Shown here in pieces: positions 23,401 through 36,100 of a stretch of 64,000 nucleotides of DNA. Numbering within the stretch: the first letter of the stretch is position 1; each line of letters begins with the position of its first letter. The DNA is from Vicugna pacos (taxonomy: Eukaryota > Chordata > Mammalia > Artiodactyla > Camelidae): the NCBI RefSeq assembly GCF_048564905.1, contig NC_132993.1, forward strand, positions 79,329,001 through 79,393,000, written 5' to 3'. Below the pieces are notes generated by a model. The model saw only the letters and a list, made by a program, of their open reading frames with translations. It ran no database searches and was not told the origin of the DNA. The translations under genes were made by a program, and so were the position numbers.

Positions 23401-26400
23401 GAGCTATGCTTTGACCTCGATTGAACTAAATCCGGGTTTGCACTTAGTTTTGCCACTTGCTAGCTGTCTCTCTGGGCAGTCAGTTCAGCTTGAGACTCCG
23501 TTTTTCATGCATAAAATGAGAGTAATAATACCTGGTAAGATGATCGTGAGTAATAAAGACAGGGAAGCTACTAAACAAAATACATTGGATACTCAAAGTG
23601 CAAATGGACATCATGCTGTTACTAATTACCATTAGTAATGATGTGTATCTGTGTAAAATTACTGTCATCAAGTATCCATCAGACCAGTTTGGTTGCCTTC
23701 AAAACGTGTAACTGGCTTCTTCAGGCTCCATTTCTATATGGTTTTGTTCTCCCTTAACCTTGAGTTACCCCTTAAGGCCCTCAAATCAAAGAGTAATTTG
23801 AGAGAGCTGCCCGTTTATATAGTATTCCTTAATAAAGGGGCACAGAAGTACTCATGTGCTGAAACATAGTGACGTGTAACTTCCCCCAACATAGCAAAAG
23901 AAAAGTAATCTTTTCTCACTCCTTACACCTCCATCACCAATGGAGTAGATCGGATGTGGTCCCAACATTCTCAAGCTCTGTGGAAGCTTGAGCTCACCTA
24001 CTGTTTTATAAACAAAAGTCTGGAAAAGGTGACCTGGGATGTGTACCTAAAATAGGAGGCTAGATGTGGAAACCATTGTGGGGGACCATCCAGTGGGAAA
24101 TACTGCCAATTATAAGAATCTTCTGTGCTGTATTTCATGAAGTGTCTTCTGCTAGGGGCATCTTAAATTTGCTGGTAAGGTACTGGACTTCTCCCAGGAT
24201 AGGTGTACAATCTGAGCATAATCCTTATGGCTAGCCTTGCCCTGGCCTCATGATAGAAAGAGTTTACTTCCTCAATCCTTGACTTGGGGTTGACCATGTG
24301 TTGTGCTTCGGCCAAGGGGTGTATTAGTGCACAAAGCAAGTAAAGGCTTGAAATGTGCTTGCATGGTTGACTTGCTTTTTCTATCTTCCTGCCATTCACC
24401 GTGAAAAGGACAAGCTTTGGGCAGCCACTGGCCAAAGTGGATCGGAGACATGAGGAGTACACTGAGGCCCATCACGACTAACTTCTCAAAACCAGTGTTA
24501 AAAGAGAAATCATTAAAAGTCGCCAGAGGAAAAAGACATGTCGCTCACAGAGGAACGACCTAAGAATGAAAACAGATTTTTAAAAAAGTTTCTGCTCTTT
24601 GGCACAGGGTACTATGTTCAATATCTTGTAATAACCTTTAATGAAAATGAATACGAAAATGAATATATGTATGTATATGCATGACTGGGACACTGTGCTG
24701 TACACCAGAAATTGACACATTGTAACTGACAGTACTTTAATTAAAAAAAAAAAAGAATAAAAGCAGAGTTATCACCAGAAACAATGCGAGCAAGATGCTG
24801 AAGCAAAATCTTTGAAGGATTCTGCTCAAACTGTACACCTATACTGGGAGACGTCCAATACCTTAATTGTAAACTTAAGACGTCCCCAGCAGAAGTAAGT
24901 AGGAAAATTAGAGTAAGGCAAGGAAGAGTCCTCCCCTAGAGCTTTCAGAGGGAACACGGCCCTGCTGACACCTTGACCTTGGACTTCTAGCCTCAGAACT
25001 GTGAGAGAATAAATGCATGTGGTTTTAAGCCAACCAGTTTGTGGTGCTTTATGACCACAGCCCTAGAAATCTAACACAAAATCCCAGGAGTTTGCAGAAA
25101 CTTACAAATTGGTTCTCATATTCATCTGGAAATTCAAAGAAGCTAGAATAGCTGAAATGCTGAAAAAGAAAAAGAAAGTTGAACGACTAACCCTAACCGA
25201 TTCCAAGATAGTATAAGGGGACAGTCATCAAGATAGCGCGGCACTGTCTTGACGTAAAGGTGGGCCAACGGATCAGTGGAAAACCATCGAGTCCTGAAAC
25301 AGAACCATACACGTACAGACAACTAATTTTCCACACAGACAGAAGAACAGTTCGGCGGAACAAGGCTACACTTTTCAACTAGTGCCCACCCGCATGTAAA
25401 GAAAGAAACTTCAACCCATTCTGACTGACTGTGGGCTTGAAATGCACTATTTTCCCTCCTGCCAATTTTCATCTTCATTCTTTCTGTCTTAAAAGAATGC
25501 TGACATGTTTACTTTGAATAAAAATATCAACTCAAAGAAGAGGCAGCTGGTCCAGATAGATGCCTCATGGGAGAGAGACGCCAAGGCGGTACTGACAACC
25601 AGGTGATGGACATGGGGAAGAGAGTGGTGCACACAGAGGTGACTGCAGGCTGGCCTCATCAGGACTGAGGAGATGAAAAGAGCCATCTCCTGAACCTATT
25701 TTGCAAGCTGAAAAATCTATTTCGGTTTGATTGGCTAGGGGAAAACAGGATGATCTCATGAACTTAAAACGTAAGACGCAGCCTCAGGCTGGAGAACAGA
25801 GATCTAAGAGCAGCGAAGTAAATAGTGCTGACTTGGTCCGGACAGTTACAGGATTTAAAGGCTGCTCTGATGTCTTGCCCTCCAGCACATCAGGGTGACA
25901 GGGGGGCCTGGAGGGATAATCTGGGACGTTCAAAAGATAATCCCTCTGGATTTGTAAATGGGACAGCAATATCCAAGAGAGGAAGTATGCAACATCATTG
26001 TTGAGAAAAGATCTAGGCAAAATAGTTGGGGTGAAAAATCCTAAAACCAGCAGTCGTCTCTTCCCCATTGCCACCTGACAGGGGAACAGGCAAGCAGAGA
26101 CCCCACCCCCAGCCCTGCATCCCGAAGTATCCCTGCGCTTTTCATCACCTTTCTTGAAATTTTCAAGGTCACCCTCTGGTTGTGGGGACCAGTGACAGCT
26201 GGCAGGGCCATCCAGGCAGGACACCCCAAGTCTGCAGCAGGACCTGCATGGGTCCAGCCCCCCCCCGCTCCTCTTTGGAGCATTCTCTCACCCTACTCGC
26301 TTCGGAGGGTCCGTCATGTGCCCCAGGAACCTGGGACTCATATCCACCAGGTTGTCCTGGAACATGGTGGCCAGGTGCTTCCAAGAGGGCGGCGGCTGGT

Positions 26401-27065
26401 GAGCAGGCTGTTCTCACCAGGCAGCACTGCATCTCACCCACGGAACCTAGGGGATCGGCCACCAGGATGCTGCTGTGCTGGTGTTAAGTGCCTCAGATTG
26501 CTCATATGGAGACCCCTGCACCGCCCCTCACCAAATACTTGCTCAGGGCCACAATCGCTAAGGAAAGGCCTGGCGGGAGAGGAGGGTGAGCATCTGAATT
26601 AAAGTTAAGTCATCCAGTTAGCATAGAAAGCGGTGAAAACATTTTTTCAAAGAGAAAGAAAGAAACAACCTTGGACGTACACAAGTGTCTATGTGTATAT
26701 ATCCGTGATTTTTTTTTTTTTGGTCTTGATCTCCTGTTAAAATCCTATTTGCCACATTAGGTTTCCAGGGACATAATATCTTTCTAAATCTTCCTTTTTA
26801 AAATGTTTACCAAAACTCCATTTCCCAGGAACAAGGTATTTTGAGGGGAATGGGAGACTGAGAAACCCTGATTTAAACAAAGTAATCAGGGCTTCGGTTG
26901 CAGGACCTCTAAGAGCCTTGAACATGCCAACAGGAGCTTATGAAAAGCAAAAGGAAGTGCAGCCCCTCCCAGCCTCCCATGACCAAGGACCACCCTTTTC
27001 ACAGCATCTCACGGGACTACGTGGAAAATGCTATTTTAAAAGAATAAGGCAGTTGTGTGCACGCA

Positions 27066-27102
<37 letters not shown>

Positions 27103-30100
27103 CTTCTTTCTATTTCAGTTCCTGGGAGGAAAAAATAGGGAGGGATGGGTTTTTCCTTCTGCAGGTCCATTTCTGTAAACACAGAGCCAGAAAAGCAAAA
27201 TCAGCCCTGTGGTCTTGACAATCAGGCATCTCCCTGTAAGCAGATACGGATACTTCCCAGAGAAGATTCTTGGAACTACCTATTTCCAGAATACATATGT
27301 ACATTTATGGTTTGGGCCATTAGAGGGCTCTGTAGGCCAGATGGATTTCTGTTTCCAATCCCAGGACACACTCAAGAGAGAATTACCATGGTGACAAGGC
27401 TTGGGGTACAAAACACCCAAATCCACCAGAGATGAGGAATGTTTCACTCTTCACATCTTGAGCTTCTGGGTGGGATTAACACAAATGCTTTTTTTCCCCA
27501 TTAAGCACATGATAAAAATAGCAAACTGGGGATATCAGCCTCTTTGTTAAATGTAAAATGACTCATTAGATGTTTTTCAAATATTAAAATAAAATTCAAG
27601 TGGACAACTCTATATTACTATAAATATCCGTATCTGTAAGAAAAGCTTTTCAAATACATCTCAGCTTTCGAGTCTCCAATATTCTGCCTTCTTGCAACTG
27701 GCATCTCATTTGCTCCTGGCATTTCTATTTCTGGTTTTCATCATTTCTCTGTGCATATCCAGGAGCATTATTGTCCAGATGAGACAATCCAATCACTTGT
27801 AATATGTGGATTGACATGTCATCTGATCAACACCTAACAGTAGAAGCACACATGGACACGTGTGTTAAATCCACCAATCCTAAATACGGAACAGTGTAAG
27901 TCACGCTGTTTTTAAATGAAGCAGTTACAAACGGTCAATCACGACATACATTTGACTCAGCTGGATATTTTCCTGGAAGAATTCTGTGACTCCTCCATGG
28001 TACTCTGTTCGTGGCCACAAATGCGTACCACGTGGAACTCCTGGTGGCCTCAAGCAGTGGTTCTCTTAGTGTGAACTCAAGACCTGCAGGGTTAGCATTC
28101 CCTGGGGGCTGGGCAGAAATGCAGGCTCTTGGTCCCCACCCCAGCTCTGCAGAATCAGAACCTCTGCTGGATGAGACCCGAGAGGGCGGAAGCAACGTCA
28201 ACATTTACAGAAGCACAGCTACAAGGAAATTGTCAAGATGCTCCAGGAAAAGACAGCATCCAGCACTGGTGAGGTTTTAAACAAAACTAGATTATGTCAC
28301 TCAATAAGGGAGGAAGTAGACTGAAATACAAATCCTTGCTTCATCCCCAAGTGCTTCAAGTTATGCACTGGGGTCCACCGGCCATGTTTCCTCTCATATA
28401 CAGAAAAAAAATGATAGAAATTCCCTTCTGTCTCCTCCCCAAATTAAAAGAAAATAATGCAAATGAAGCTGAGCCTGAAAAATGCACCCCATAATGTCTC
28501 TGGTGGTCAGTTCTTTCTGAATCGCCCAGCAGGCTGACCGTAAGCTGTAAAAGGTACCAGTGGGGAGGTGCGTGTCCTTGGAGTCGGGCGTGCGGACTAG
28601 CCACGCCGGGGCCAGCAGCTCCACCAGAGGACCGTGTCAGCGTGGCAGCCACCGCTGCTCCAGCCGCGGCTGGAGACGTTTCTGCTTTAAGAGGCATGTC
28701 CTCCTCCCTCTCTCTGCCCTCCAGCCCTTGGCCTTGCCCGTCACTCCCACTCAGCAATACCAGCAGAAGTGAATGCTCTTAAAAGGACTCAGGGGGCCTC
28801 TTCTGGCATCTGTAACTTTAAAAAGTGCTTTGATTCTTCTTCCCCCTCCACTGTGAAGGACCCTCATGTGAGCCAGCAAACCGCAAAGAAAAACACTTTA
28901 AGAGATGGAACACTTTGGAAGCCCATCTTTACTTCGGAACTAGTCACATTTTCTCTACTTCAGTGGCCTCCGCTGCTGAATAGAGAGGTGTCCTCAGCTA
29001 AGTACACACGGCTTCGAGGTGACCATGTTCTCTATTGGTGATGACATTGAGAGGATGTTCCTGGAGGGTCCAGGTGAAAGCCACTTGAATGAGGGTATTA
29101 TCACCCTAAAACACTCTCACTTACAAATCTGATGTAGCAAAAAACAGAACGAGCCATCAGAAATACTAACGTGGAAATGGAAACGTATCAAGTTGGTGCT
29201 GGGGCCACGACAGATGCTGGGTTAAGTTTGTTTGGCTCAAAGACAGTTACCCCTGATGGCATCTGCGTATCCACAGATACAGTGTGTCCATGCACTGATA
29301 GACACCCAGTTCCCCCTCCTCAAAGGAGCTGTTAAACACATTCCAAGCCCTAGTTAGCTTCCCAAACTTAGCATCTCATACAAACAACCAAAGAAGGAAA
29401 ACTATCTAAAAGCACTGTGTCTGTCCATAACACCCTCGAAAGGGGCGAGAAATTACCATCTGCCACTGCACTGCTTCTGAGATTTTATTTGCTGAGCTCC
29501 CTGTTTTTAGAACATTATTTCTCTTATTACCGACAGGATGCGATTGCAACTGGGATGCTGTATGCAGTGTTGTTACTGACATACTCAGTGCTTGCACCCC
29601 TTGCAAAATGTTAATATTATTTCTGACCCTGAGAATACTGGGAGGAAATGGTACTGGCATATGTGACTTCTCTGGGGATGTTCCCTCTTAATAAAGAGAT
29701 GGGTTTGACGGCATTAGGAGCAACTCTTGAGGTCAAGACTCTTCTTGAGACAATGGGACAACCAAGCTGGGACAGGTGTGCAGCCCACTGAGGGCAGCTG
29801 GAGGTGGAACAGCACAGTCAGATGTCTCTGAAAGCAGGGGGACCGCTGATGGCTCCATTTGCCAAGTGATGTGCATGGATACATTTGCTCCTGCTGGAGG
29901 TCAAGAGACTTAATGTTCACCTCATTGAATTTCGTTTTCCTATTCTCAACTAGGGAGCAACATGAAAGAAAGAATAAAAGGTGCAAACGTGAATTAGTAC
30001 GAATTGACGTTCACCCAAGTGCCGGTGAAGTCACAGAAAAAGTGGGAGTAACTTCTGGCCACAATCAGGGGTTGGTTTCATCTATCAGACAGAATACTCC

Positions 30101-33100
30101 TGTCAATATTATGACCTGAAAAAAATGCTCAATAAGGTTAAGAAGAAAAGTCAGGAATACCTAACAATACAATCTGAGTTTTGTGAGGCAGAATTGATAA
30201 ATATTAGAAAAAAAAAGAAAAGAAAATCAAAGGGCATTAGTAGCTATGTCAGAGTGATAGGATTTAAGTGATTATTAAAATTCTTCACTTTACACATTTC
30301 AGTATTTTCCCAACTTCCTATACTAAGTATGTACAACTCTTTAACAATCAAAAAGATGAGTCTTTTCAAATATACTGTACATCTCCCATCTGAGAACACT
30401 TCAGACATACTGAAACTATATTGTCGGCTCTAACACCTGCCACCTTCTTTAGAGCTGACCCCGAGGGTCCTCTGTCATGGTGCTTTCATGGGCATCCCAG
30501 CTCTGGACCGGGCACTCACCTGGGAAGGTGTCGTCACACTGATCTCCGGAACAAAGTTATCCTCGAAGAAACTGATGATGTTCTCCTGCTGCAGTTCCTT
30601 TGTTGGGGTGACTTTAGGGAGAGGTGGGACGGGAGGCCCTTTCCGGGTCTACAAAGCATCATACACAAACACACAGGAGTTAATTCAGCCAAAGACGACA
30701 CAGGAGGCATGCAGAAATGTTATGTGAACACAGCTGGGCAAAGGGATTGATCACTGATTGTAATTTAGGTCTGCATAGAGATACAAGGCCACCTGATTGA
30801 GGCAAAGAACCCTTGCTTTAGGTGGCCCTCGAGCTCTGACAAGCAGCGGTCCAAGGAGCAAAATCCAGGCTCTAAGGCTCCATCCTTTTCAACACAGGTA
30901 TGATATACAGGGTCACGGGCCAAGTACCTGCCTCTCAAGATAAATACCTTCTCTGAAGTCAACGGAAAATTATTTCTCGCTTCAGCAATACGTTCGATTT
31001 TTAGAACTGAAATCAAGCAAGCTTTTCACTGGAATCCGTGAGACCACCTATGGGCAGGACACATCCCACCCTGCCTTCCAGTGTTTTGGAAAGTCAGCGC
31101 TTTAGAGATCTGTCCACTATCTTCTTACAACTTCCCTTAGTTTCAACCATACACGAGGAAGTTTGAAGTGGAGACTCCAAGTTTCCCCATAGGAATTTCA
31201 TTTTCACCGAAAGTAGGGAAGATAAGGGTGGCGATTTTTCTCTGTATTAATCTTTGCTTGGCTCTTTCTCTTTCTTGCAATCATTTGTTCCATACTCTTC
31301 TGTTGAGTTCACGTGCAATATACCATGGGTGACACAAAAAACGTGAAATGACATGCATTCATAGCCTTTTTTGGCTGTTTTTTGGCCCCGCTGCTACAAA
31401 GTGCTACAGGAGGGAGGCCTCATGGAGAAGGTAGGATGAAACAGGTGAGCATGCAAGCCCACGGAAGTTGAGATTGTGGAAAGATGTCTCAACACACTCA
31501 AGCAGAAGGTATGTGAAGAAATATAAAAAACCAAGTAAGAAAAGTAAGTTGATTCCTTAGAGATGATCACAATGCCCAAGTCTCACACCTCAAAGTCTCC
31601 CTAGTCGGAGACTCACATCACTGTCCCCACTCCATGGGATTATCCCAGATGGAGTCAACTTACCATGGGCTCTTCCAGTCCCCCAGTACCTGCGATCCCT
31701 TCCTACCTGTGAGGGTGACCGAGGCCGGGCTGGTGCAGGAGACGCAGGTGCCAGCGTGTGATTGGGACTAGCTGTCGGGCTCGGGATGGGTGATGGCTCC
31801 TCGGGCGGTGATGGGGTCTTTGCAATACGGAGGGGACCTGAGTCACTAGATGAACACAGGGAGTAAGCAAGGCGCCTTCTAAGGAATGGTACTTATTTCT
31901 CAGGGGCCTCCCCTTCCAGAGAAATCCTGAGGCAGAACAGGTTCTGTGGGTTATCTCCTCCTCAGTCCAGTTAATTCTGGTTATTAATGGGGATGGGATG
32001 CTGGGTACCATTTATCGTCCACTGTGCACCAAACCCCATTCATAAATTATCTCTAAGGTCACCAGACCCATGCACGATTGTCCCCACTTTACAGGTAAGT
32101 AAAAGGGGCAAGAAGAGAATAAAAATTCCTAATGTCACTGGGCAATTTAACAGATCTGAATTCAGGCTTTGGTAATGCAAACCCCTGTTCTTTCTGCTGC
32201 GCCAGCCAGGCTCTGCAAGGATCTTCCAAACATAAACTGAATTAATGGGACTAATTTCACTTTTAATTTATAGGAGAATCTCGCTGTGGCATCATCTATA
32301 GAAAACCCTACCCCCAAAATTACAAGTTGGATATTAAAATGCATCCCTAGGATAGTGTTAATTAAGATTTTGCAGGAGTGCTTTCTGATAACATTCAGAA
32401 ACGAATTCGTTATTTCTCTTTCTACACCTTAGAGAACAATAACTCAACTCAGACACGTTGAAGTATGCAAATTATGTGATGGATGAGAGTCCGCAGTGTT
32501 TACTGAGAACCCACCACATTCCCGGCACCGGGCCGGATGCTCGCAAACAACCCAAATGCAATGGCTAAGACAGCACTCGGGACACATCCTACTAAGAATT
32601 TCTAAACACTACAGATTGAGGGAACACGATCTGCACCCCAAAATGAGCATGTACACAGCAGCATGGTCTACGTACTCAAGGGGTCGGGGGAACGGGTCCC
32701 CTGGAGAGGACACGGACACAGCGCATGATTGGGGCCGTGCCAGCAATCATGACCTCTGTTGGGAAGCACAGCCCCCCATCTATGCTTAACGGAGACGCCA
32801 CCGAGCTCACTCACCACCTCGATCTGCCGAAGAACGTTGGAAAAAACGAGAGGAACATTTGTTAAGTGGTCGTGGCCCCACTTTCTCTTCAATTTATCTG
32901 ACTCAGCAACATCGAAATTTCCAGATGTGCTTGTTCCTTTCACCTCTGCATAAGGGAGCCACCTTTTCCCATGCACTTCATTTCTACATCACCCAAATGT
33001 CATTTTGATACTCTTATCACAATTCTTTGTTGGTTTCCAGATCTGTATTGAAATACTGTATTGGAAACAGCAGCTCCACCCCTTTGGTGTGTATTTTTAG

Positions 33101-36100
33101 GCAGTGTTCTTTCCCTTAGAAAAAGAAGGTGTGCTTAATGCTCACTTAGTATGGCAACCACAGCAGGGACTGCAGGTACAGCTAGAACAAAGGGTGTCAA
33201 TGAGAACACTGCTATTTCCAGAGAGATCCAACCAGTAATGTATGGAGGTGGTGGTGCCTGTGTGTATGTGTGTGTGTGTGGTGTATATGTGTTTCTATAA
33301 ATGCATGTGTATATATTGATGCTAAAATTGTAAGTATAGACTGTCAGGACTTCATATTACCTTACAAGATGTTTAGTTCACTAGCACCTTTTGATTTTTA
33401 TTGACTTAAAAAAATGAGATCTTTAACCAGAGAGGTTACTGAACTTACTGAAGGAAGACAAAGCAAGTTAACTGCAGAGTCGTAAACCTGAAGGCTGGGT
33501 CTTCTGACTTCCAACCCAAGCCTCGCTACCTGAGCACATAATGTCTGAGAAGGAAGGAATAAAAAGGATGTGCAAATCACAGGAGAAAGCTGGTGTGAAG
33601 CCCAGCCCCGGCCATGTAGACCCTTCCCCTACGGATCACTGGGCCTTTGGTACATCCGACCGGCATGCTCAAAATAAAGCCAAACCAATATTCAATAAAA
33701 CCCAAGCAATGCAGTGCTTGCAGGGTCAAGGTCAAGTTAGGAGGTAAAATGGTGGTGAGGTCTCACCTACTTCTTCTTTCCTTTCCCCAAATGGATTCAT
33801 TAGAGGTGTCAACACCAGCAAGAAGTATCAGGACTAATTGTTAAGTCTGGGGAAGTCCTCTTTTCTCCAAATAAAGTAACAAGTGGACAACCAGAAATTA
33901 ACACCATTTCTGGGAAGCAGAGAGAGGTTGACAGCAGCTCTTCTGTGACACAGGGATACATCTGAAGGCTAAAAGTCAATGTAAAAGGACAGAACCAAGG
34001 CTGCTGTCAGCCTATGGATGGACAGGCTCCTCAGTTTTGGATCTTTGTAGGGTAAGTAACAGAGTATAGGCTGGTACAGACTGCAGAAATTGCAACAATC
34101 CTTGCCTGAAAGGTGCATGGTGTTGAACTTGGCTCTGATGAACGTGGCTTACCTGGGAGCTCCTTGAATGGTGAAGGCCTTGTCAGCATGCTGGTCGCCC
34201 AGTTTCGTCATGACTTCATACAGTTTGTGGCAAAGCTAAGGGAACAGAGGCCATTTGTCTATTAGCTGCAAGTCATTCTGCAGCCAACTCAAACTATTGC
34301 CCCCAGATAGGAATTGTTTATTGAAAAGCTAAGAATTTTACGATAGTATGGATGGTCAGGCTAATTTAAATTCTGAATAGGGTCTAATTTAAAATTGATG
34401 TCCAATTTGTAAGGCCACAAACACAAATAAACTTCATATATATATATAATGTATGTATACACACACACATGCACAGACACACACATCTATATATACATAT
34501 ATATCAGAGTACCGAGCAGAAGACAAAAATCTTATTGTTTACATTGATTCAATTAGAGATAAAGTCATCCCACCCCCCTGCTGAACTAAGAAAACATCAG
34601 TGATGAGAGAGCTGCTGACTATTTGAATTTTTGGACACCAGTTTTTCCTCAGCCTCAAGTCTCACTTAAAAATCCAATTTTAAAAACAGACTTAAAAAAA
34701 AAAAAAAAGACAGTGAGACTGTAACAAGCAGGCAGCAACTCATGAGAGCACAAACCAAAATCTTTTACCAGATACACAGAACCATGTGGTCATTACCCAA
34801 AAATGTAGAAATATTACTGAGAGTAATAACACACTGTTAAAAGAAACATGCAGGAGAGTAAATTCTTTGTATGATGTGGTACCACTTCATTTGCTTCCAG
34901 AATGAACGTTCATTTTCTTTATGTTCCATAAGTAAAAATAATCACCATTACTCACCACCGCAATTTCCTTATGAAACTTGGCCTCTAGGCTAGAGACGTT
35001 TTTGAACGTATTGACATAAAATCCAACTCGTCTGCCGTGTAGAAACACAAAGAGAAAAGAAGAGACAGGAAAGATCGGTCAGCAAAACTGTATTTTTAAT
35101 GGCAATGACATATATTAAAAACAGGTTTTCTTTACATAATTTTGAAGAACATTGGATTAAATAAACTACTTAACCCAAAGTACGCCCAACCTTTCCTGAT
35201 CTGTTAGTGAACAAAAAAACCATCTCCTGGTGTAGAGCACAGCCTTTCCTAAAATGTGGTTAATACCTTAAGAAATGGTTCTCACACTTGAATGTGCATC
35301 AAGATCACTTGGAGGTTTGTTTCCGATTCAGTAGGTCTGAGATGGGGACTGAGAATCTGAATTTCTAACCAGCTCCAGGTGATATTCATGCTGCTGCTGC
35401 TTCAGAGAGAACATTTTTGGAACCACTGCTCTAAGAATTTGTATTTTAGATAGGTATCTTGTAAAGGTTTTGAGATAGAGAAGTTTATTCTTAATTTTTA
35501 CCAAATTTAAGTGGTCTGGTTTGGGTATCCTATCTTTGGACTGTGAAATTTGATGGAGGGAAATAAAAAAAAAAAACCCTACAAATTAATTACAATTCTT
35601 CAGCTAAAGTTAGAGTGTGCTTTCACTGAACAAGTCAAAACACCTGCTATTCATCCACAATACTTCAACCACGTTTGTAAAACAAAGTCATGGTCGGGGG
35701 GCGGGGAGGGGGGGCGTCCTATGACATGAGCAAAGTCCCCTCGGTCTTCATTTTTAGGTCCCTAAGGGTAAACACACCAGTCAGCTCAGTGGATTCAGCC
35801 CAGTATCCCCAGTATAAGCGCCCTCTGCTCTAAATGTAGGCTCTTTGGACTCTACATTAATTCAATCCTTCTGAACCCATCCGAGGAAATGACTATCTTG
35901 ATTTAATTCATGCTCTTTTTTCAATGACCTTCTCAAAAATAAGTCCAGAATCTTGATTGGTTAATTAGATTCTAAATCTCAATCAAGAGAAAGTAAGGAC
36001 TGAGGCACAGAGAGTTTCATTTTCCCAGGTCATGCAACTAATAAGTGGAGAAACAATATTTGGATGCAAAAGGAGGAAAATGCAATAAAAAAAAAGCATG

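Larger units (their letters stand above)
21603..30519 (-). other. AMPH: AMPH intron 11
   Basis: 8.9 kb, the largest complete intron in the window. It holds two MIRs (22940-23075, 23405-23575), a composite L1/L1-tail/LTR block (24490-25385), a CA repeat (27067-27099) and a MER5A (28040-28185). The stretch 25500-27050 is moderately GC-rich and gives ORFs on both strands that match nothing known to me. 28200-30519 has no recognised element. Confidence 0.85.
31846..34152 (-). other. AMPH: AMPH intron 9
   Basis: 2.3 kb with a MIR at about 32010-32185, a likely partial MIR at about 32470-32560, and a TG-rich stretch at 33261-33290. A weak MIR-like segment lies near 33410-33530. Confidence 0.8.

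Noticed and set aside
26041-26602. Overlapping ORFs of 80-146 codons on both strands
   Set aside because: A GC-rich patch opens several frames at once; no recognised family, no splice context, and no codon pattern favouring one strand.
28356-28772. 133-codon minus-strand ORF and opposing 70-codon ORF
   Set aside because: GC-rich intron sequence with frames on both strands and no family match. Not an exon in any phase of AMPH.
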